Assembly (NCBI RefSeq): GCF_000349725.1
Contig: NZ_KB714698.1
Span: forward strand, 34,567 to 88,106
Origin: Ligilactobacillus pobuzihii E100301 = KCTC 13174
GTDB taxonomy: Bacteria > Bacillota > Bacilli > Lactobacillales > Lactobacillaceae
Direction of reading: 5' to 3'
Length of the DNA: 53,540 bases
Shown here: positions 1 through 8,068 of the stretch, in pieces
How positions within the stretch are numbered: the stretch's first letter is position 1
Layout of the letters: each line of letters opens with the position of its first letter
Notes under the pieces: generated by a model
Seen by the model: the letters and a program-made list of their open reading frames with translations, nothing else
Databases searched by the model: none
What the model was told of the DNA's origin: nothing
Translations under genes and position numbers: made by a program

Positions 1-399
1 ACCAGGGATCGTGTGTAATCCTGCCTGGGTTGCAACTTGCTTTGCAGCTACCTTGTCACCAAAAATGTGGAGTTGTTCAACAGTTGGTCCAATAAAAATG
101 ATCCCAGCTTCTTGACAACTACGTGCAAATTCTTCATTCTCAGCTAAAAAGCCATAGCCTGGATGAATTGCATCGGCACCTGTCATTTTGGCAACATGAA
201 TAATATCATCGATATCCAAATATGCTTCGATGGGCTTTTTACCTGCCCCTATCAAATACGCCTCATCGGCTTTAAACCTATGTACACCATATTCATCTTC
301 TTTAGCATACACTGCTACTGTCTTAATTTTTAATTCATGGCACGCACGAATGATCCTATTCGCGATCTCACCACGATTTGCAATTAAAATTTTTTTCAT
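1..399 (-). CDS. pyc: Pyruvate carboxylase, N-terminal part (runs off the window)
   Basis: The first 133 codons of a biotin carboxylase-type protein, starting ATG at 399 and open to the window edge. The N-terminus KKILIANRGEIANRIIRAC is the classic biotin carboxylase start. HPGYGFLAEN and FIGPT follow, and the fragment ends just after FGDKVAAKQ, entering the ATP-grasp domain. Biotin carboxylase subunits of acetyl-CoA carboxylase and pyruvate carboxylase share this region. I prefer pyruvate carboxylase because the ylaN-ftsW-pyc order is the same as in Bacillus. The enzyme carboxylates pyruvate to oxaloacetate in the cytosol. It lies 61 bp downstream of ftsW and is probably in the same transcription unit. 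The ribosome binding site is weak (GTGGTG). The choice between pyc and accC rests on context because the carboxyltransferase domain is outside the window. Confidence 0.85.
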   Translation of the reverse strand, partial: MKKILIANRGEIANRIIRACHELKIKTVAVYAKEDEYGVHRFKADEAYLIGAGKKPIEAYLDIDDIIHVAKMTGADAIHPGYGFLAENEEFARSCQEAGIIFIGPTVEQLHIFGDKVAAKQVATQAGLHTIPG

Positions 400-460
400 T
401 TAACCACACCACTTTCATAAAAAAACTTTTAACATAATTATCATTAACAAACTACTTTAT

Positions 461-1663
461 TTAAATACGCTTATCGGTAATATCTATCTCTGTTCCGCGG
501 TTTTGATTAGCGGAAATATTCATTACCATCCCTACCGACAAAGAGAGTACCAACATACTGGAACCACCATATGAAATAAACGGCAAGGTCACGCCTGTAA
601 TAGGCAAAAGACCTAAAACTCCACCTATGTTAAAACAAGACTGAACCAGCATATATGAACCAATGCCATAACAAAACAAGGTATTATAAGTATTCTTAGA
701 TCTGATGCCAATCAAAAAGATCCTAGCAATGATAAAGCACAATAATCCTAAAATCACTACAGCCCCAATAAATCCAAGTTCTTCATTGATAACTGACAAA
801 ATAAAATCAGTGTAGGGTGCGGGCAAGTATCCTCTTTTTTGAATGCTGTTTCCTAATCCAAGACCAAAAAGCCCTCCATTACTAATAGCATAGTATGAAT
901 TGACCAATTGTTTCCCAGATGAATCTGCCACTGAAAATGGATCGAAGAATGCTTCAAAGCGAGAGTACATATAAGCATATTTAGTCCCACCTAACGGATT
1001 ACCCAATCTTAGAAGCTGTACAACGATCAGTGTCGCTATAACAACTGCAGACCACGCAAATGTTCTCTTTTTATAAGACAATTGTCCATTATTAGTAGAT
1101 ACTGTAGCAATTATTAAAACAATCATAAAATTGATCATAAAACCACCAAAGTCGGGCGCAATTATAATAAGTCCCAACATAACAGCAACTAAAATATACG
1201 GTTTTAGTTTAGAGGAACGGCTATAAATCAGCCCTTGTTCTAAGCCTTTTTCCCTAAGTGTCATTAACCGTGCCATAAACATCGTTAAAAACAACTTACA
1301 AAATTCTGCGGGTTGAATACTAATAGGGCCTAAGGTGATCCAACCTCTAGCACCGTTGATTGGATTGGTGAAAAGCAAAGCAAAACCTAGCAACAATATA
1401 AGCACTCCATAGCTAATAAAAAGAAACTTGGTATTAGCCCACCATTTAGGATTTAGATGACAAACTGTCAATAAAACTAAAACACCAATTATTACAAACA
1501 TTAGTTGTTTCCATAAATAGGAATCAGTTTGAATCCCACCATAAGAAAGATTAATCGAGCTAGCTGAATAAACCATAATAACCCCGACACCGCAAAGAAT
1601 TATATAAGGAACAAACAAGTAATTATCAAAATATTTTATTTTCTCTCTAATTTTTTTCATCAT
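461..1663 (-). CDS. ftsW: Septal peptidoglycan glycosyltransferase FtsW (SEDS family)
   Basis: A 400-residue polytopic membrane protein of the SEDS family, which polymerises lipid II into glycan strands at the septum with a class B PBP partner. About ten hydrophobic segments are visible. Family signatures are NGARGW (residues 103-108), QPAEFCK (117-123) and PITGVTLPFISYGGSS (about 354-369). RodA is the close alternative; the ylaN-ftsW-pyc neighbourhood supports FtsW. The gene lies outside the dcw cluster found later in this window, so its natural partner FtsI is encoded about 32 kb away. The start is ATG at 1663 or the next codon, ATG at 1660; the ribosome binding site is weak (AAAGTG). It is 8 bp downstream of ylaN, so the two are almost certainly cotranscribed. 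Confidence 0.93.
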   Translation of the reverse strand: MMKKIREKIKYFDNYLFVPYIILCGVGVIMVYSASSINLSYGGIQTDSYLWKQLMFVIIGVLVLLTVCHLNPKWWANTKFLFISYGVLILLLGFALLFTNPINGARGWITLGPISIQPAEFCKLFLTMFMARLMTLREKGLEQGLIYSRSSKLKPYILVAVMLGLIIIAPDFGGFMINFMIVLIIATVSTNNGQLSYKKRTFAWSAVVIATLIVVQLLRLGNPLGGTKYAYMYSRFEAFFDPFSVADSSGKQLVNSYYAISNGGLFGLGLGNSIQKRGYLPAPYTDFILSVINEELGFIGAVVILGLLCFIIARIFLIGIRSKNTYNTLFCYGIGSYMLVQSCFNIGGVLGLLPITGVTLPFISYGGSSMLVLSLSVGMVMNISANQNRGTEIDITDKRI

Positions 1664-1671
1664 GTTGCACT

Positions 1672-1953
1672 TTACTGAGCAGAACGATCGACAGCTTCTT
1701 TTTTGATTACTTCAAGGTCATTTTCTAAGTCATTCACCATCTGCTCTCCTTCTGTACTTGTTAATAAACCACAGGAAACAGCAAATTGGACCTGACAAGA
1801 AAAACCATAAACACGCGTATCCGCCACGTCATCGAACGCCGGACAATCAGTTATACATAACGCATATTTTTGGTTACCGATCAACTGACGAATGCTAGCA
1901 GCACTTTCCTGTAAAATAACTAACGCATCTTTTTTTCCTACCGCCTGCTTCAT
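1672..1953 (-). CDS. ylaN: YlaN family (UPF0358) protein
   Basis: A 93-residue soluble protein. The pattern CPAFDDVADTRVYGF, followed by QVQFAVSCGLL and an acidic C-terminal helix, matches the YlaN/UPF0358 family at its usual length of about 90 residues. In Bacillus and Staphylococcus, YlaN has been reported to bind iron and to relieve repression by Fur; whether that holds here is inference. The ATG start has a strong AAAGGAG site. A promoter candidate lies about 30 bp upstream. The gene leads the probable ylaN-ftsW-pyc unit, the same order as in Bacillus. Confidence 0.88.
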   Translation of the reverse strand: MKQAVGKKDALVILQESAASIRQLIGNQKYALCITDCPAFDDVADTRVYGFSCQVQFAVSCGLLTSTEGEQMVNDLENDLEVIKKEAVDRSAQ

Positions 1954-1980
1954 TTCTTTTCTCCTTTCACCACTTGGGCA

Positions 1981-2008
1981 ATTATATCATATAGAAAGAT
2001 ATCTTAAA
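1981..2008 (-). promoter_or_regulatory. Candidate sigma-A promoter of ylaN-ftsW-pyc
   Basis: On the minus strand a -10 TATAAT (1981-1986) preceded by TGA, giving an extended -10, lies 16 bp from a -35-like TTTAAG (2003-2008). It sits just upstream of the ylaN ribosome binding site. The -10 is a perfect consensus and the -35 is only partial. Confidence 0.5.
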
Positions 2009-2174
2009 AAAGTTGGACACAATTATCTTAATTCGATCCTATCGATACCGATCCTTAACCTATACCTATTAAGTATATTGCAAAATTAGCTAACAAAACA
2101 GTGTGAAACTTATTTTTATACAGATTTAACAATTTTTAAGCAAAGAAAATTTATTGCGATATTTCAAGTCATAC

Positions 2175-2202
2175 AAAAAAGACTGGAATTTATCTTCCAG
2201 CC
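2175..2202 (-). terminator. Rho-independent terminator of typA
   Basis: Read on the minus strand, a CTGGAA/TTCCAG stem (2195-2200 and 2183-2188) with a short loop is followed by six Ts (2180-2175). It begins about 10 bp after the typA stop codon. Confidence 0.75.
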
Positions 2203-2211
2203 CTATAAAAA

Positions 2212-4053
2212 CTATTTAGTTGCTTTTTTTGCTTTTTTTGCTTCTTTTTCACGTGCATTAGTATTCAAAATACTCTTACGCAAACGAATCGATTCAGGAG
2301 TAATTTCCAATAATTCATCTTCGTTTAAGAATTCCAAGGATTCTTCCAAAGTCAAATGAGTTGGCATCTTGATCGAAGCTGTTTGATCTTTACTTGACTG
2401 ACGCACGTTAGTCAGGTTTTTACCCTTAGTAACGTTCACGGAAATATCACGTTCACGTGCTGATTCACCAACGATCATTCCCTCATAAATCTCTGTACCT
2501 GGATCTACGAAGATCGTACCGCGTCCTTCAACACCCATAATAGCATACGTTGTTGCTTTACCCTGGTTAATAGACACAAGCGCACCATTTCTACGTCCTG
2601 GTTCCCAGTTACGGATCACCGGTTTATATTCAGCGAAAGTATGGTTCATAATACCATAACCACGTGTCATTGAAAGGAATTGAGAATCAAAACCGATCAA
2701 GCCACGAGTAGGCGTTGAAAATGTCAAACGTGTCTGACCATTATTTCCAGTTTCCATATTAGTCATTTCGCCTTTACGTTGCGCAAGAGCATCAATAATT
2801 GAACCTGAATATTCGTCTGGTGTATCGATCGTAACATTTTCAAATGGTTCTGATAGTTTGCCTTCAACTTCACGCAAGATAACACGTGGACGTGAAACAG
2901 CTAATTCAAATCCCTCACGACGTAAAGTTTCGATCAAAATTGACAAGTGTAACTCACCACGACCTGAAACGACCCATGTATCAGGAGATTCTGTATCTTC
3001 AACACGTAACGAAACATCGGTGTGCAATTGTAACTTCAAACGGTCTTCCAATTTACGCGCAGTAACATGGTCACCTTCACGACCAACAAATGGTGAATTA
3101 TTAGTGATAAAGTTCATTTGCAATGTAGGTGGATCGATTCGCAAGATTGGCAAAGCATCCGGTTTGTCAACTGGACAAATTGTTTCACCAACGAAAATAT
3201 CCTCCATACCAGAAATAGCGATCAAGTCACCAGCTTTAGCTTCATTGATCTCAAGTCGTTGTAAACCAAAATAACCGAACAACTTTGTAACTCTAAAGTT
3301 TTGCTGACTACCGTCAAGTTTCATAACCGTAACGTGGTCGCCAACTTTTATAGTTCCACGGAACACACGACCAACACCAACACGACCAACAAACTCATTA
3401 TAATCAAGCATTGCTACTTGGAACTGTAATGGTTCATCGGAGTTATCGATCGGTGCAGGAATAGTATCAATGATTGTATCAAAGATTGGATTCATTGTAT
3501 GCTCTTGTGTATTAATATCAGGATCCAATGATGAGGTCCCATTCATAGCTGAAGCATAAATAACTGGAAAATCAAGTTGGTCTTCGTCGGCTCCTAATTC
3601 GATAAACAAATCGAGGACTTCATCCACAACTTCGTCTGGACGCGCACCTGGGCGATCAACTTTATTAATAACAACAATTGGTGTCAAATGTTGTTCAAAG
3701 GCTTTCTTCAATACAAAACGGGTCTGTGGCATCGTTCCTTCAAAAGCATCAACGACTAATACTACACCATCGACCATTTTCATGATCCGTTCTACTTCAC
3801 CACCAAAGTCAGCATGTCCTGGCGTATCCAAGATATTGATCTGCTTGTCATGATAACGAACAGCTGTGTTCTTAGAAAGGATAGTAATGCCACGTTCCTT
3901 TTCAATATCATTTGAGTCAAGCGCACGATCACCGATTTGTGAATGTTCATCAAGTGTATCTGATTGTTTTAACATTTCATTAACTAAAGTAGTCTTACCA
4001 TGATCGACATGGGCGATAATAGCAACATTACGAATATCATCACGTGTTTTCAA
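2212..4053 (-). CDS. typA: Ribosome-associated GTPase TypA/BipA
   Basis: A 613-residue translational GTPase of the EF-G superfamily that binds the ribosome and helps subunit assembly and growth under stress. Visible GTPase motifs are [10 protein letters not shown] (G1, 14-23), DTPGHADF (G3, 76-83) and NKVD (G4, 130-133). The EF-G-like domains and the BipA-specific C-terminal domain follow. The length matches the family (about 610). The start is TTG at 4053 with an AAAGGAAGAAG ribosome binding site 5 bp upstream; no ATG fits better. The C-terminus is a lysine- and alanine-rich tail. It is a monocistronic gene with its own terminator, between the suhB operon and ylaN. Confidence 0.97.
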   Translation of the reverse strand: MKTRDDIRNVAIIAHVDHGKTTLVNEMLKQSDTLDEHSQIGDRALDSNDIEKERGITILSKNTAVRYHDKQINILDTPGHADFGGEVERIMKMVDGVVLVVDAFEGTMPQTRFVLKKAFEQHLTPIVVINKVDRPGARPDEVVDEVLDLFIELGADEDQLDFPVIYASAMNGTSSLDPDINTQEHTMNPIFDTIIDTIPAPIDNSDEPLQFQVAMLDYNEFVGRVGVGRVFRGTIKVGDHVTVMKLDGSQQNFRVTKLFGYFGLQRLEINEAKAGDLIAISGMEDIFVGETICPVDKPDALPILRIDPPTLQMNFITNNSPFVGREGDHVTARKLEDRLKLQLHTDVSLRVEDTESPDTWVVSGRGELHLSILIETLRREGFELAVSRPRVILREVEGKLSEPFENVTIDTPDEYSGSIIDALAQRKGEMTNMETGNNGQTRLTFSTPTRGLIGFDSQFLSMTRGYGIMNHTFAEYKPVIRNWEPGRRNGALVSINQGKATTYAIMGVEGRGTIFVDPGTEIYEGMIVGESARERDISVNVTKGKNLTNVRQSSKDQTASIKMPTHLTLEESLEFLNEDELLEITPESIRLRKSILNTNAREKEAKKAKKATK

Positions 4054-4152
4054 AATTTCTTCTTCCTTTCATCTTATAGATCCTACAGTAAACATATCAT
4101 TGTTTTTTCATATTTTTGTGAAAACTTTGACATTATTTTCATAACCTGGCAT

Positions 4153-4180
4153 AAAAAAACTGTGACAATGCAGCCACAGT
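4153..4180 (-). terminator. Rho-independent terminator of the suhB operon
   Basis: On the minus strand an ACTGTG/CACAGT stem (4175-4180 with 4159-4164) with a 10-nt loop runs into a tract of seven Ts (4159-4153). It begins about 10 bp after the suhB stop codon. Confidence 0.75.
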
Positions 4181-4189
4181 CATCGGCTA

Positions 4190-4966
4190 TCATTCGGCAG
4201 CCATTAAAGAGGATATTTGGTTATAAGCCTTATCCGTTGCTACCAGTACATCACCTGATGATACCACGTCTAGCGTCTTACCGTCAATCGTTTTCACACT
4301 CAAATTCAAACTTTCTGCTAAAATGCTGCCGGCAGCATAATCCCATGGACTAAGATGTGATAGGTACCCAACACACTTGCCTTTTAGGACATGGATATAC
4401 TCTATACCTGCACTACCATATATACGCGCTCCTGCACTTTGTTTGACGACCTCTTGCAAATTACGGTAATTCGACATCAGCATCGGACCATTCACCCCCA
4501 ACAAGCCATCTTTCAGGGCAGTATTTTCAGGAACTGGTAATTGTTTATCATCACAATAAACGCCCAAACCATGTCCACCCCAATATAAATGATCATGCAC
4601 AACATCATAAATATAACCTAAAAGTGGTTTTTGCTGATAATAAACAGCTATCATGCTGGCAAAACTTGCACCTTGCTTAACAAAATTCATTGTACCATCG
4701 ATTGGATCGATCACCCAAAAAAGTCCTGGCGCATTGTTAATATCATCTTTTGATCCTTCTTCACCCAAAACCGATGAACCCGGGAAGCTCTCTGCAATTT
4801 TCTGGCGATAAAATTTTTCTGTTTCTTTATCGATGTTTGTAACAAGGTCTAGGCGGGAAGTTTTATTTTCAATGTCTAAGCCTCTTTCACGTCCTTCCAA
4901 AATTCGCGGGCGCACTTGCCGAAACCATTGTTTGACTTCTTGGTGGATCTGTTGTTGATCATACAT
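4190..4966 (-). CDS. suhB: Inositol monophosphatase family protein (SuhB-like)
   Basis: A 258-residue Mg2+-dependent phosphatase of the inositol monophosphatase/FBPase superfamily. Metal-site motifs are present: GEEG (residues 68-71), DPIDGT (87-92) and SPWDYAAG near residue 205. The real substrate in lactobacilli is not settled; inositol-1-phosphate, NADP(H) or another sugar phosphate are all possible. The start is placed at ATG 4966 because AAAGGGGTG lies 5 bp before it; the longer reading frame to 5011 would overlap the upstream gene and has no ribosome binding site. It is the last gene of a three-gene operon, 4 bp after the UPF0223 gene. Confidence 0.88.
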   Translation of the reverse strand: MYDQQQIHQEVKQWFRQVRPRILEGRERGLDIENKTSRLDLVTNIDKETEKFYRQKIAESFPGSSVLGEEGSKDDINNAPGLFWVIDPIDGTMNFVKQGASFASMIAVYYQQKPLLGYIYDVVHDHLYWGGHGLGVYCDDKQLPVPENTALKDGLLGVNGPMLMSNYRNLQEVVKQSAGARIYGSAGIEYIHVLKGKCVGYLSHLSPWDYAAGSILAESLNLSVKTIDGKTLDVVSSGDVLVATDKAYNQISSLMAAE

Positions 4967-4970
4967 TGGA

Positions 4971-5261
4971 TCACCCCTTTGATGTTTGACAATGAACAAA
5001 TTTTTGCTCATGCTTCAATACATACTGACTTGCAGTATAAATACTATATCCAGAAACCTCTTTAAATCTTTTATCTAATTGCTTTTGAATCATTTTGGCA
5101 GGCTCTAAGTCCAAAAATTTTTGATATTTGTCCAAAAATTCTGTTCGTTTGATGCCAGTTGTATATAATTTTTCTACGGCTTGATACAAATCAGTAGCAA
5201 CGATAACTCCTGAAACATTCCATTCAGGCATTAGAGGATATTCATAATTTTCTAGAACCAT
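4971..5261 (-). CDS. UPF0223 family protein (YktA-like)
   Basis: A 96-residue soluble protein resembling Bacillus YktA (UPF0223): YPLMPEW near the N-terminus, an ITDLYQAVEKLYTTGI-like helix, then an FL..Y..F segment and a SGYSIYTA motif. No function is established for the family. The ATG at 5261 has a GGGGA ribosome binding site in the end of the upstream gene. It lies 2 bp after the LDH-like gene and 4 bp before suhB. Linkage to an inositol-monophosphatase-like gene also occurs in Bacillus (yktA and yktC are near each other), which suggests a shared but unknown role. Confidence 0.82.
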   Translation of the reverse strand: MVLENYEYPLMPEWNVSGVIVATDLYQAVEKLYTTGIKRTEFLDKYQKFLDLEPAKMIQKQLDKRFKEVSGYSIYTASQYVLKHEQKFVHCQTSKG

Positions 5262-5263
5262 AA

Positions 5264-6181
5264 CTACTGTCCCCTTACCAAAGCTTGAATTTCAGATAAA
5301 ACATCTGTCTTAATTCCTACGAAGCGCTGTTTTTCATCTTCGGATAAATTAACAGTAGGTAAAGTAGAAACACCCTGCGTAGATAATAAGACAGGCTCAC
5401 TGATCGCAATTTTCTCGCCACCTAATTCAACTTGGTGTGTTAATGGGATACTCTGTGCAAATGGAGTAAATAAAGCCTCAAATACACGATCAAGAGCATC
5501 CAAAATCGCTGGCAATAAACTTCTTTTTGAGCATCTGTTTAATTGTTCCTCAATAGTTGTCAGCTCATCTTGACTGAATAAACTGTTTTCTTGAGCAATT
5601 AAAGAAAGTAACGGCGTACCGGCAACTAACCCTCTACTCCAAGCTGGCAGGGCATTAGCAGACGTTCCCAAGACACTTACATGAACCTGACGTGCATCAA
5701 TTTTTAAAATATTACTTATCAATTTTTCAGCTAAAATTGATAAGGGAAAAGTACCTAAACCAAAAATTGCGTTGTTCGGTAAACCTGAAAAGTGTAGTGC
5801 CGAAAAGACCTGTTCTTCGCAATGCCCTGTCAAAAAGCAAACTTTACCAGCAAAATTATTCGCCATCGCTTGGTTCATGATCACTTGCGTCCAATGGATC
5901 TCAGAACGTGACTTTTGTTGAAACTCCAAATTAGCATTTTCAGTTACACCAAGATCACCTATTAATAACAAATCAATACTGCTCCAATCTGGCGTATTGG
6001 TTGCTGTCAAGCCTAAATTCTTAGCTAGTACTCCAGAAGTCAAAACATCTTGAACAGCATCAGAAAGTTCTACTTCTTTTTGGTACCAAATAAAATTAAT
6101 TGATTTATCTTCAATAATATTATGCTGTAAGATTGCTTCCACTAACGGATCATTCCCACAGATCAAAACGTTTTTAGTCAT
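5264..6181 (-). CDS. Degenerate L-lactate/malate dehydrogenase-fold protein, probably not a dehydrogenase
   Basis: A 305-residue protein with the outline of an L-lactate dehydrogenase: Rossmann start KNVLICGNDPLV (3-14), SGLPNNAIFGLGT (132-144), then IDARQVHVSVLG and PAWS (161-182). The catalytic positions have changed. The NPVD loop reads TGHCE. The LDTAR segment carrying the Asp and substrate-binding Arg reads PLSIL. The EHGDS loop with the catalytic His reads TSANA. The glycine-rich dinucleotide motif is also altered. The frame is intact, so it is probably a retained pseudoenzyme, for example a binding or regulatory protein. The start is ATG 6181 because GGGAGG lies 6 bp upstream; the ATG at 6196 has no such site. 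It is the first gene of the operon with UPF0223 and suhB. Confidence 0.72.
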   Translation of the reverse strand: MTKNVLICGNDPLVEAILQHNIIEDKSINFIWYQKEVELSDAVQDVLTSGVLAKNLGLTATNTPDWSSIDLLLIGDLGVTENANLEFQQKSRSEIHWTQVIMNQAMANNFAGKVCFLTGHCEEQVFSALHFSGLPNNAIFGLGTFPLSILAEKLISNILKIDARQVHVSVLGTSANALPAWSRGLVAGTPLLSLIAQENSLFSQDELTTIEEQLNRCSKRSLLPAILDALDRVFEALFTPFAQSIPLTHQVELGGEKIAISEPVLLSTQGVSTLPTVNLSEDEKQRFVGIKTDVLSEIQALVRGQ

Positions 6182-6225
6182 GTTCACGCCTCCCATGGAA
6201 TTTACGTTAACTGTTCTGTTTAACT

Positions 6226-6253
6226 ATTCTAACACAAACTATTATAAGTGAAA
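6226..6253 (-). promoter_or_regulatory. Candidate promoter of the LDH-like/UPF0223/suhB operon
   Basis: On the minus strand a -10 TAGAAT (6226-6231) preceded by TGT lies 16 bp from a -35-like TTTCAC (6248-6253), about 45 bp before the chosen start. It is divergent from the def promoter. Confidence 0.45.
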
Positions 6254-6360
6254 ATTTTCGTCTTTTGGCTCAAATTACAAAGTCTATCAAACAAAATTCA
6301 AAAATAAGGTCTCATGTAACCAAAACTAATTCATCTTTTTAACCATAACACTTCTAATTA

Positions 6361-6369
6361 TGCTAGAAT
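6361..6369 (+). promoter_or_regulatory. Candidate extended -10 promoter of def
   Basis: TGC followed by TAGAAT (6364-6369) gives an extended -10 box about 37 bp before the def start. No good -35 is visible at the expected distance (around 6340). Confidence 0.4.
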
Positions 6370-6405
6370 AGTATAGTAATTATCTTTTTTGGAGGCATTA
6401 TACAC

Positions 6406-6966
6406 GTGATATTAATGGACGATATTACTCGTGACGGAAATCCCGTTTTGCGTTCACGAGCTAAAGAATTAAATTTTCCTCTTTCTACTAAGGAAATCGA
6501 AATGGGACATAAAATGATGGAATATTTAGAAGTTAGTCAAGATGAAAAACTTGCAGAAAAATACCATCTCCGAGCAGGTGTGGGATTGGCAGCCCCACAA
6601 GTTGGTTCTCCAACAAGAATGGCCGCAGTTTTAGTCCCAGCTGAAAATGAAGAAGAACCCGCTGCCTTTAAAGAAATCATTGTTAATCCTACGATTTTAA
6701 GCGAATCAGTGCAAGGTGCTGCTTTAGGTACAGGAGAAGGTTGTCTTTCTGTCGATGAAGATGTGCCAGGTTATGTCTGGCGACATGATAGGATCAAACT
6801 ACGTTGGTTTGATCTGGAGGGAAATAAACATATTACTCGCTTAAAAGATTACCCTGCGATCGTAGTACAGCATGAATTTGATCATTTGAACGGTGTATTA
6901 TTTTATGATCATATCAATAAAGATAAACGTTTCGAAGCTCCCGAAGGTGGAGTATTGATCAATTAA
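6406..6966 (+). CDS. def: Peptide deformylase
   Basis: A 186-residue Fe2+/Zn2+ hydrolase that removes the formyl group from new proteins at the ribosome exit. The three family motifs are intact: GVGLAAPQ (58-65), EGCLS with the metal Cys (111-115) and QHEFDH with the two metal His and the catalytic Glu (155-160). Length and N-terminus (MILMDDI) match the long Gram-positive type. The start is GTG at 6406, 10 bp after GGAGG; the ATG at 6415 would be 19 bp away. It is a single gene with its own terminator. Confidence 0.96.
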   Translation: MILMDDITRDGNPVLRSRAKELNFPLSTKEIEMGHKMMEYLEVSQDEKLAEKYHLRAGVGLAAPQVGSPTRMAAVLVPAENEEEPAAFKEIIVNPTILSESVQGAALGTGEGCLSVDEDVPGYVWRHDRIKLRWFDLEGNKHITRLKDYPAIVVQHEFDHLNGVLFYDHINKDKRFEAPEGGVLIN

Positions 6967-6991
6967 AAGTCTATTTAATTAATACATGAAA

Positions 6992-7027
6992 GCAGCTGAC
7001 ATTGGTAATGTGTCAGCTGCTTTATTT
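6992..7027 (+). terminator. Terminator of def, possibly used from both sides
   Basis: A perfect 10-bp stem GCAGCTGACA/TGTCAGCTGC (6992-7001 and 7011-7020) with a 9-nt loop is followed by TTTATTT. The downstream minus-strand gene ends at 7022, so the hairpin may also serve it, although the T-tract is poorer on that side. Confidence 0.8.
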
Positions 7028-7513
7028 ATTATTATCGATTCTTTTTAAGTCATGTACATAGCCAAGCGTTTCTTCATTGATCAGGTATGCGACTTCTACA
7101 TTAAGTTTGCCCTCACGCGACCACATATCTGAAACAACTAAAGGACACCTGCCGTTATCCATCATCAAGTTTTTCTCTCTAGCAAACTTTTCCAGCATAC
7201 TTTTCAGTTCTTTCCTGATATAGTTAACTTTTTCTTTGTCTAAATCAATTGCAAAAAAAGAATAATCAAACACCACCACGTTTAATCCCCATACCTTTGA
7301 AACTGGCGAAATAGTAGCTGAATCAAAAGAAACCTCACTTCCATTAAATCCAGCTACTTTAACTTGGCCAAGCGATTCCTTCATGGACTTAGTTACTAAG
7401 TATTCATATTCTTTTTGCTTCTTTTTTAACTGAGAATCCTTACGTTTCTTAATAAGAAAAATAACTAGAATAGCTACTAACAGTACTATAATTAGGCTTA
7501 AAATAATTTTCAT
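7022..7513 (-). CDS. Hypothetical membrane-anchored protein
   Basis: A 163-residue protein that I do not recognise. Residues 2-21 form one strong hydrophobic segment, followed by the very basic KKRKDSQLKKKQK stretch, so the rest is expected to be cytosolic with an N-in or N-out single anchor. The soluble part (about 35-163) has a mixed alpha/beta look, with FNGSEVSFDSATISPVSKVWG, an aromatic FDYSFFAID strand and a Lys/Glu-rich helix. No catalytic motif is evident. The ATG has an AAAGGCAG ribosome binding site about 7 bp upstream. It sits alone on the minus strand between def and rpoY, both on the plus strand, so it has its own promoter. Conserved lactobacillus-specific membrane protein is the best I can say. 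Confidence 0.75.
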   Translation of the reverse strand: MKIILSLIIVLLVAILVIFLIKKRKDSQLKKKQKEYEYLVTKSMKESLGQVKVAGFNGSEVSFDSATISPVSKVWGLNVVVFDYSFFAIDLDKEKVNYIRKELKSMLEKFAREKNLMMDNGRCPLVVSDMWSREGKLNVEVAYLINEETLGYVHDLKRIDNNK

Positions 7514-7849
7514 AAAATCTGCCTTTCGTTTGATTGATTCGATTAAATAGTATTGCTCTAAGTTTATTTTAACATAGTAATATATAAATAATCAGTACCC
7601 GCTAGTAAGAATGAGCTTCTGTTCAAAATAGAATTTTTTAAACTTCCACTAGTTCATCGATTATATAAAACAAAATCCAAACACTAAAAATATAATTAAA
7701 TTATAAACGATTATGCCCTCTTCTATACTTGCTAGATTTTCTATGCTAAAATAATACTAAATATCGTGTATACGATCCATGTTCGGAATTTATTTTTTGC
7801 GTCACTAAAACGCAGAACAGTTCTATTATGTAATAAAGGAGATTATTAG
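7514..7849. other. 336-bp divergent intergenic region between the unknown gene and rpoY
   Basis: An AT-rich spacer. It must hold the minus-strand promoter of the membrane-anchored gene, which I could not place with confidence. It also holds the plus-strand rpoY promoter candidate at 7744-7752. The expected leader of rpoY contains short inverted repeats: ATCGT/ACGAT (7763-7767 and 7772-7776) and GCGT/ACGC near 7799-7813. No open reading frame or RNA gene is supported. Confidence 0.4.
7744..7752 (+). promoter_or_regulatory. Candidate extended -10 promoter of rpoY-rnjA
   Basis: TGC followed by TAAAAT (7747-7752). It closely resembles the def promoter (TATGCTAGAAT against TATGCTAAAAT). No clear -35 is present. 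The leader to the rpoY ATG would be about 90 nt. Confidence 0.4.
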
Positions 7850-8068
7850 ATGATTTTTAAAGTATATTATCAACCAACCAAAAGGATCAATCCTCGTCGT
7901 GAATCTACTGAATCTTTATATTTAGAAGCAGATTCAGAAGCGATAGCACGGGCTTTGGTCGAAGAGCAAACGGACCACAATATCGAGTTTATTGAAAAGC
8001 TCGATGACGCTTCGCTGAAATATGAACAGCAAAGTGTTAATTTTCAATTAACGGAGTTCAATAAATGA
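7850..8068 (+). CDS. rpoY: RNA polymerase epsilon subunit RpoY
   Basis: A 72-residue protein of the RpoY/YkzG (DUF1447) family, the small auxiliary epsilon subunit of RNA polymerase found only in Firmicutes. The start MIFKVYYQ, the R..ES..LY.EA.. segment and the E.NIEFIE..-like C-terminal half match the family and its usual length of about 70 residues. The ATG has a strong AAAGGAG site. The stop overlaps the next start as ATGA, so rnjA translation is coupled to it. The rpoY-rnjA pair is conserved across Firmicutes and links transcription with RNA decay. Confidence 0.92.
   Translation: MIFKVYYQPTKRINPRRESTESLYLEADSEAIARALVEEQTDHNIEFIEKLDDASLKYEQQSVNFQLTEFNK

Noticed and set aside
2858-3274. 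Plus-strand reading frame of 138 codons inside typA
   Set aside because: It is antisense to the strongly conserved TypA frame, has no ribosome binding site and its product is low in hydrophobic core and rich in Ser, Arg and Thr, as expected for a shadow frame.
5264-6196. Annotating the LDH-like gene as an active L-lactate dehydrogenase
   Set aside because: The catalytic Asp, Arg and His positions are all changed; only the fold outline is supported.
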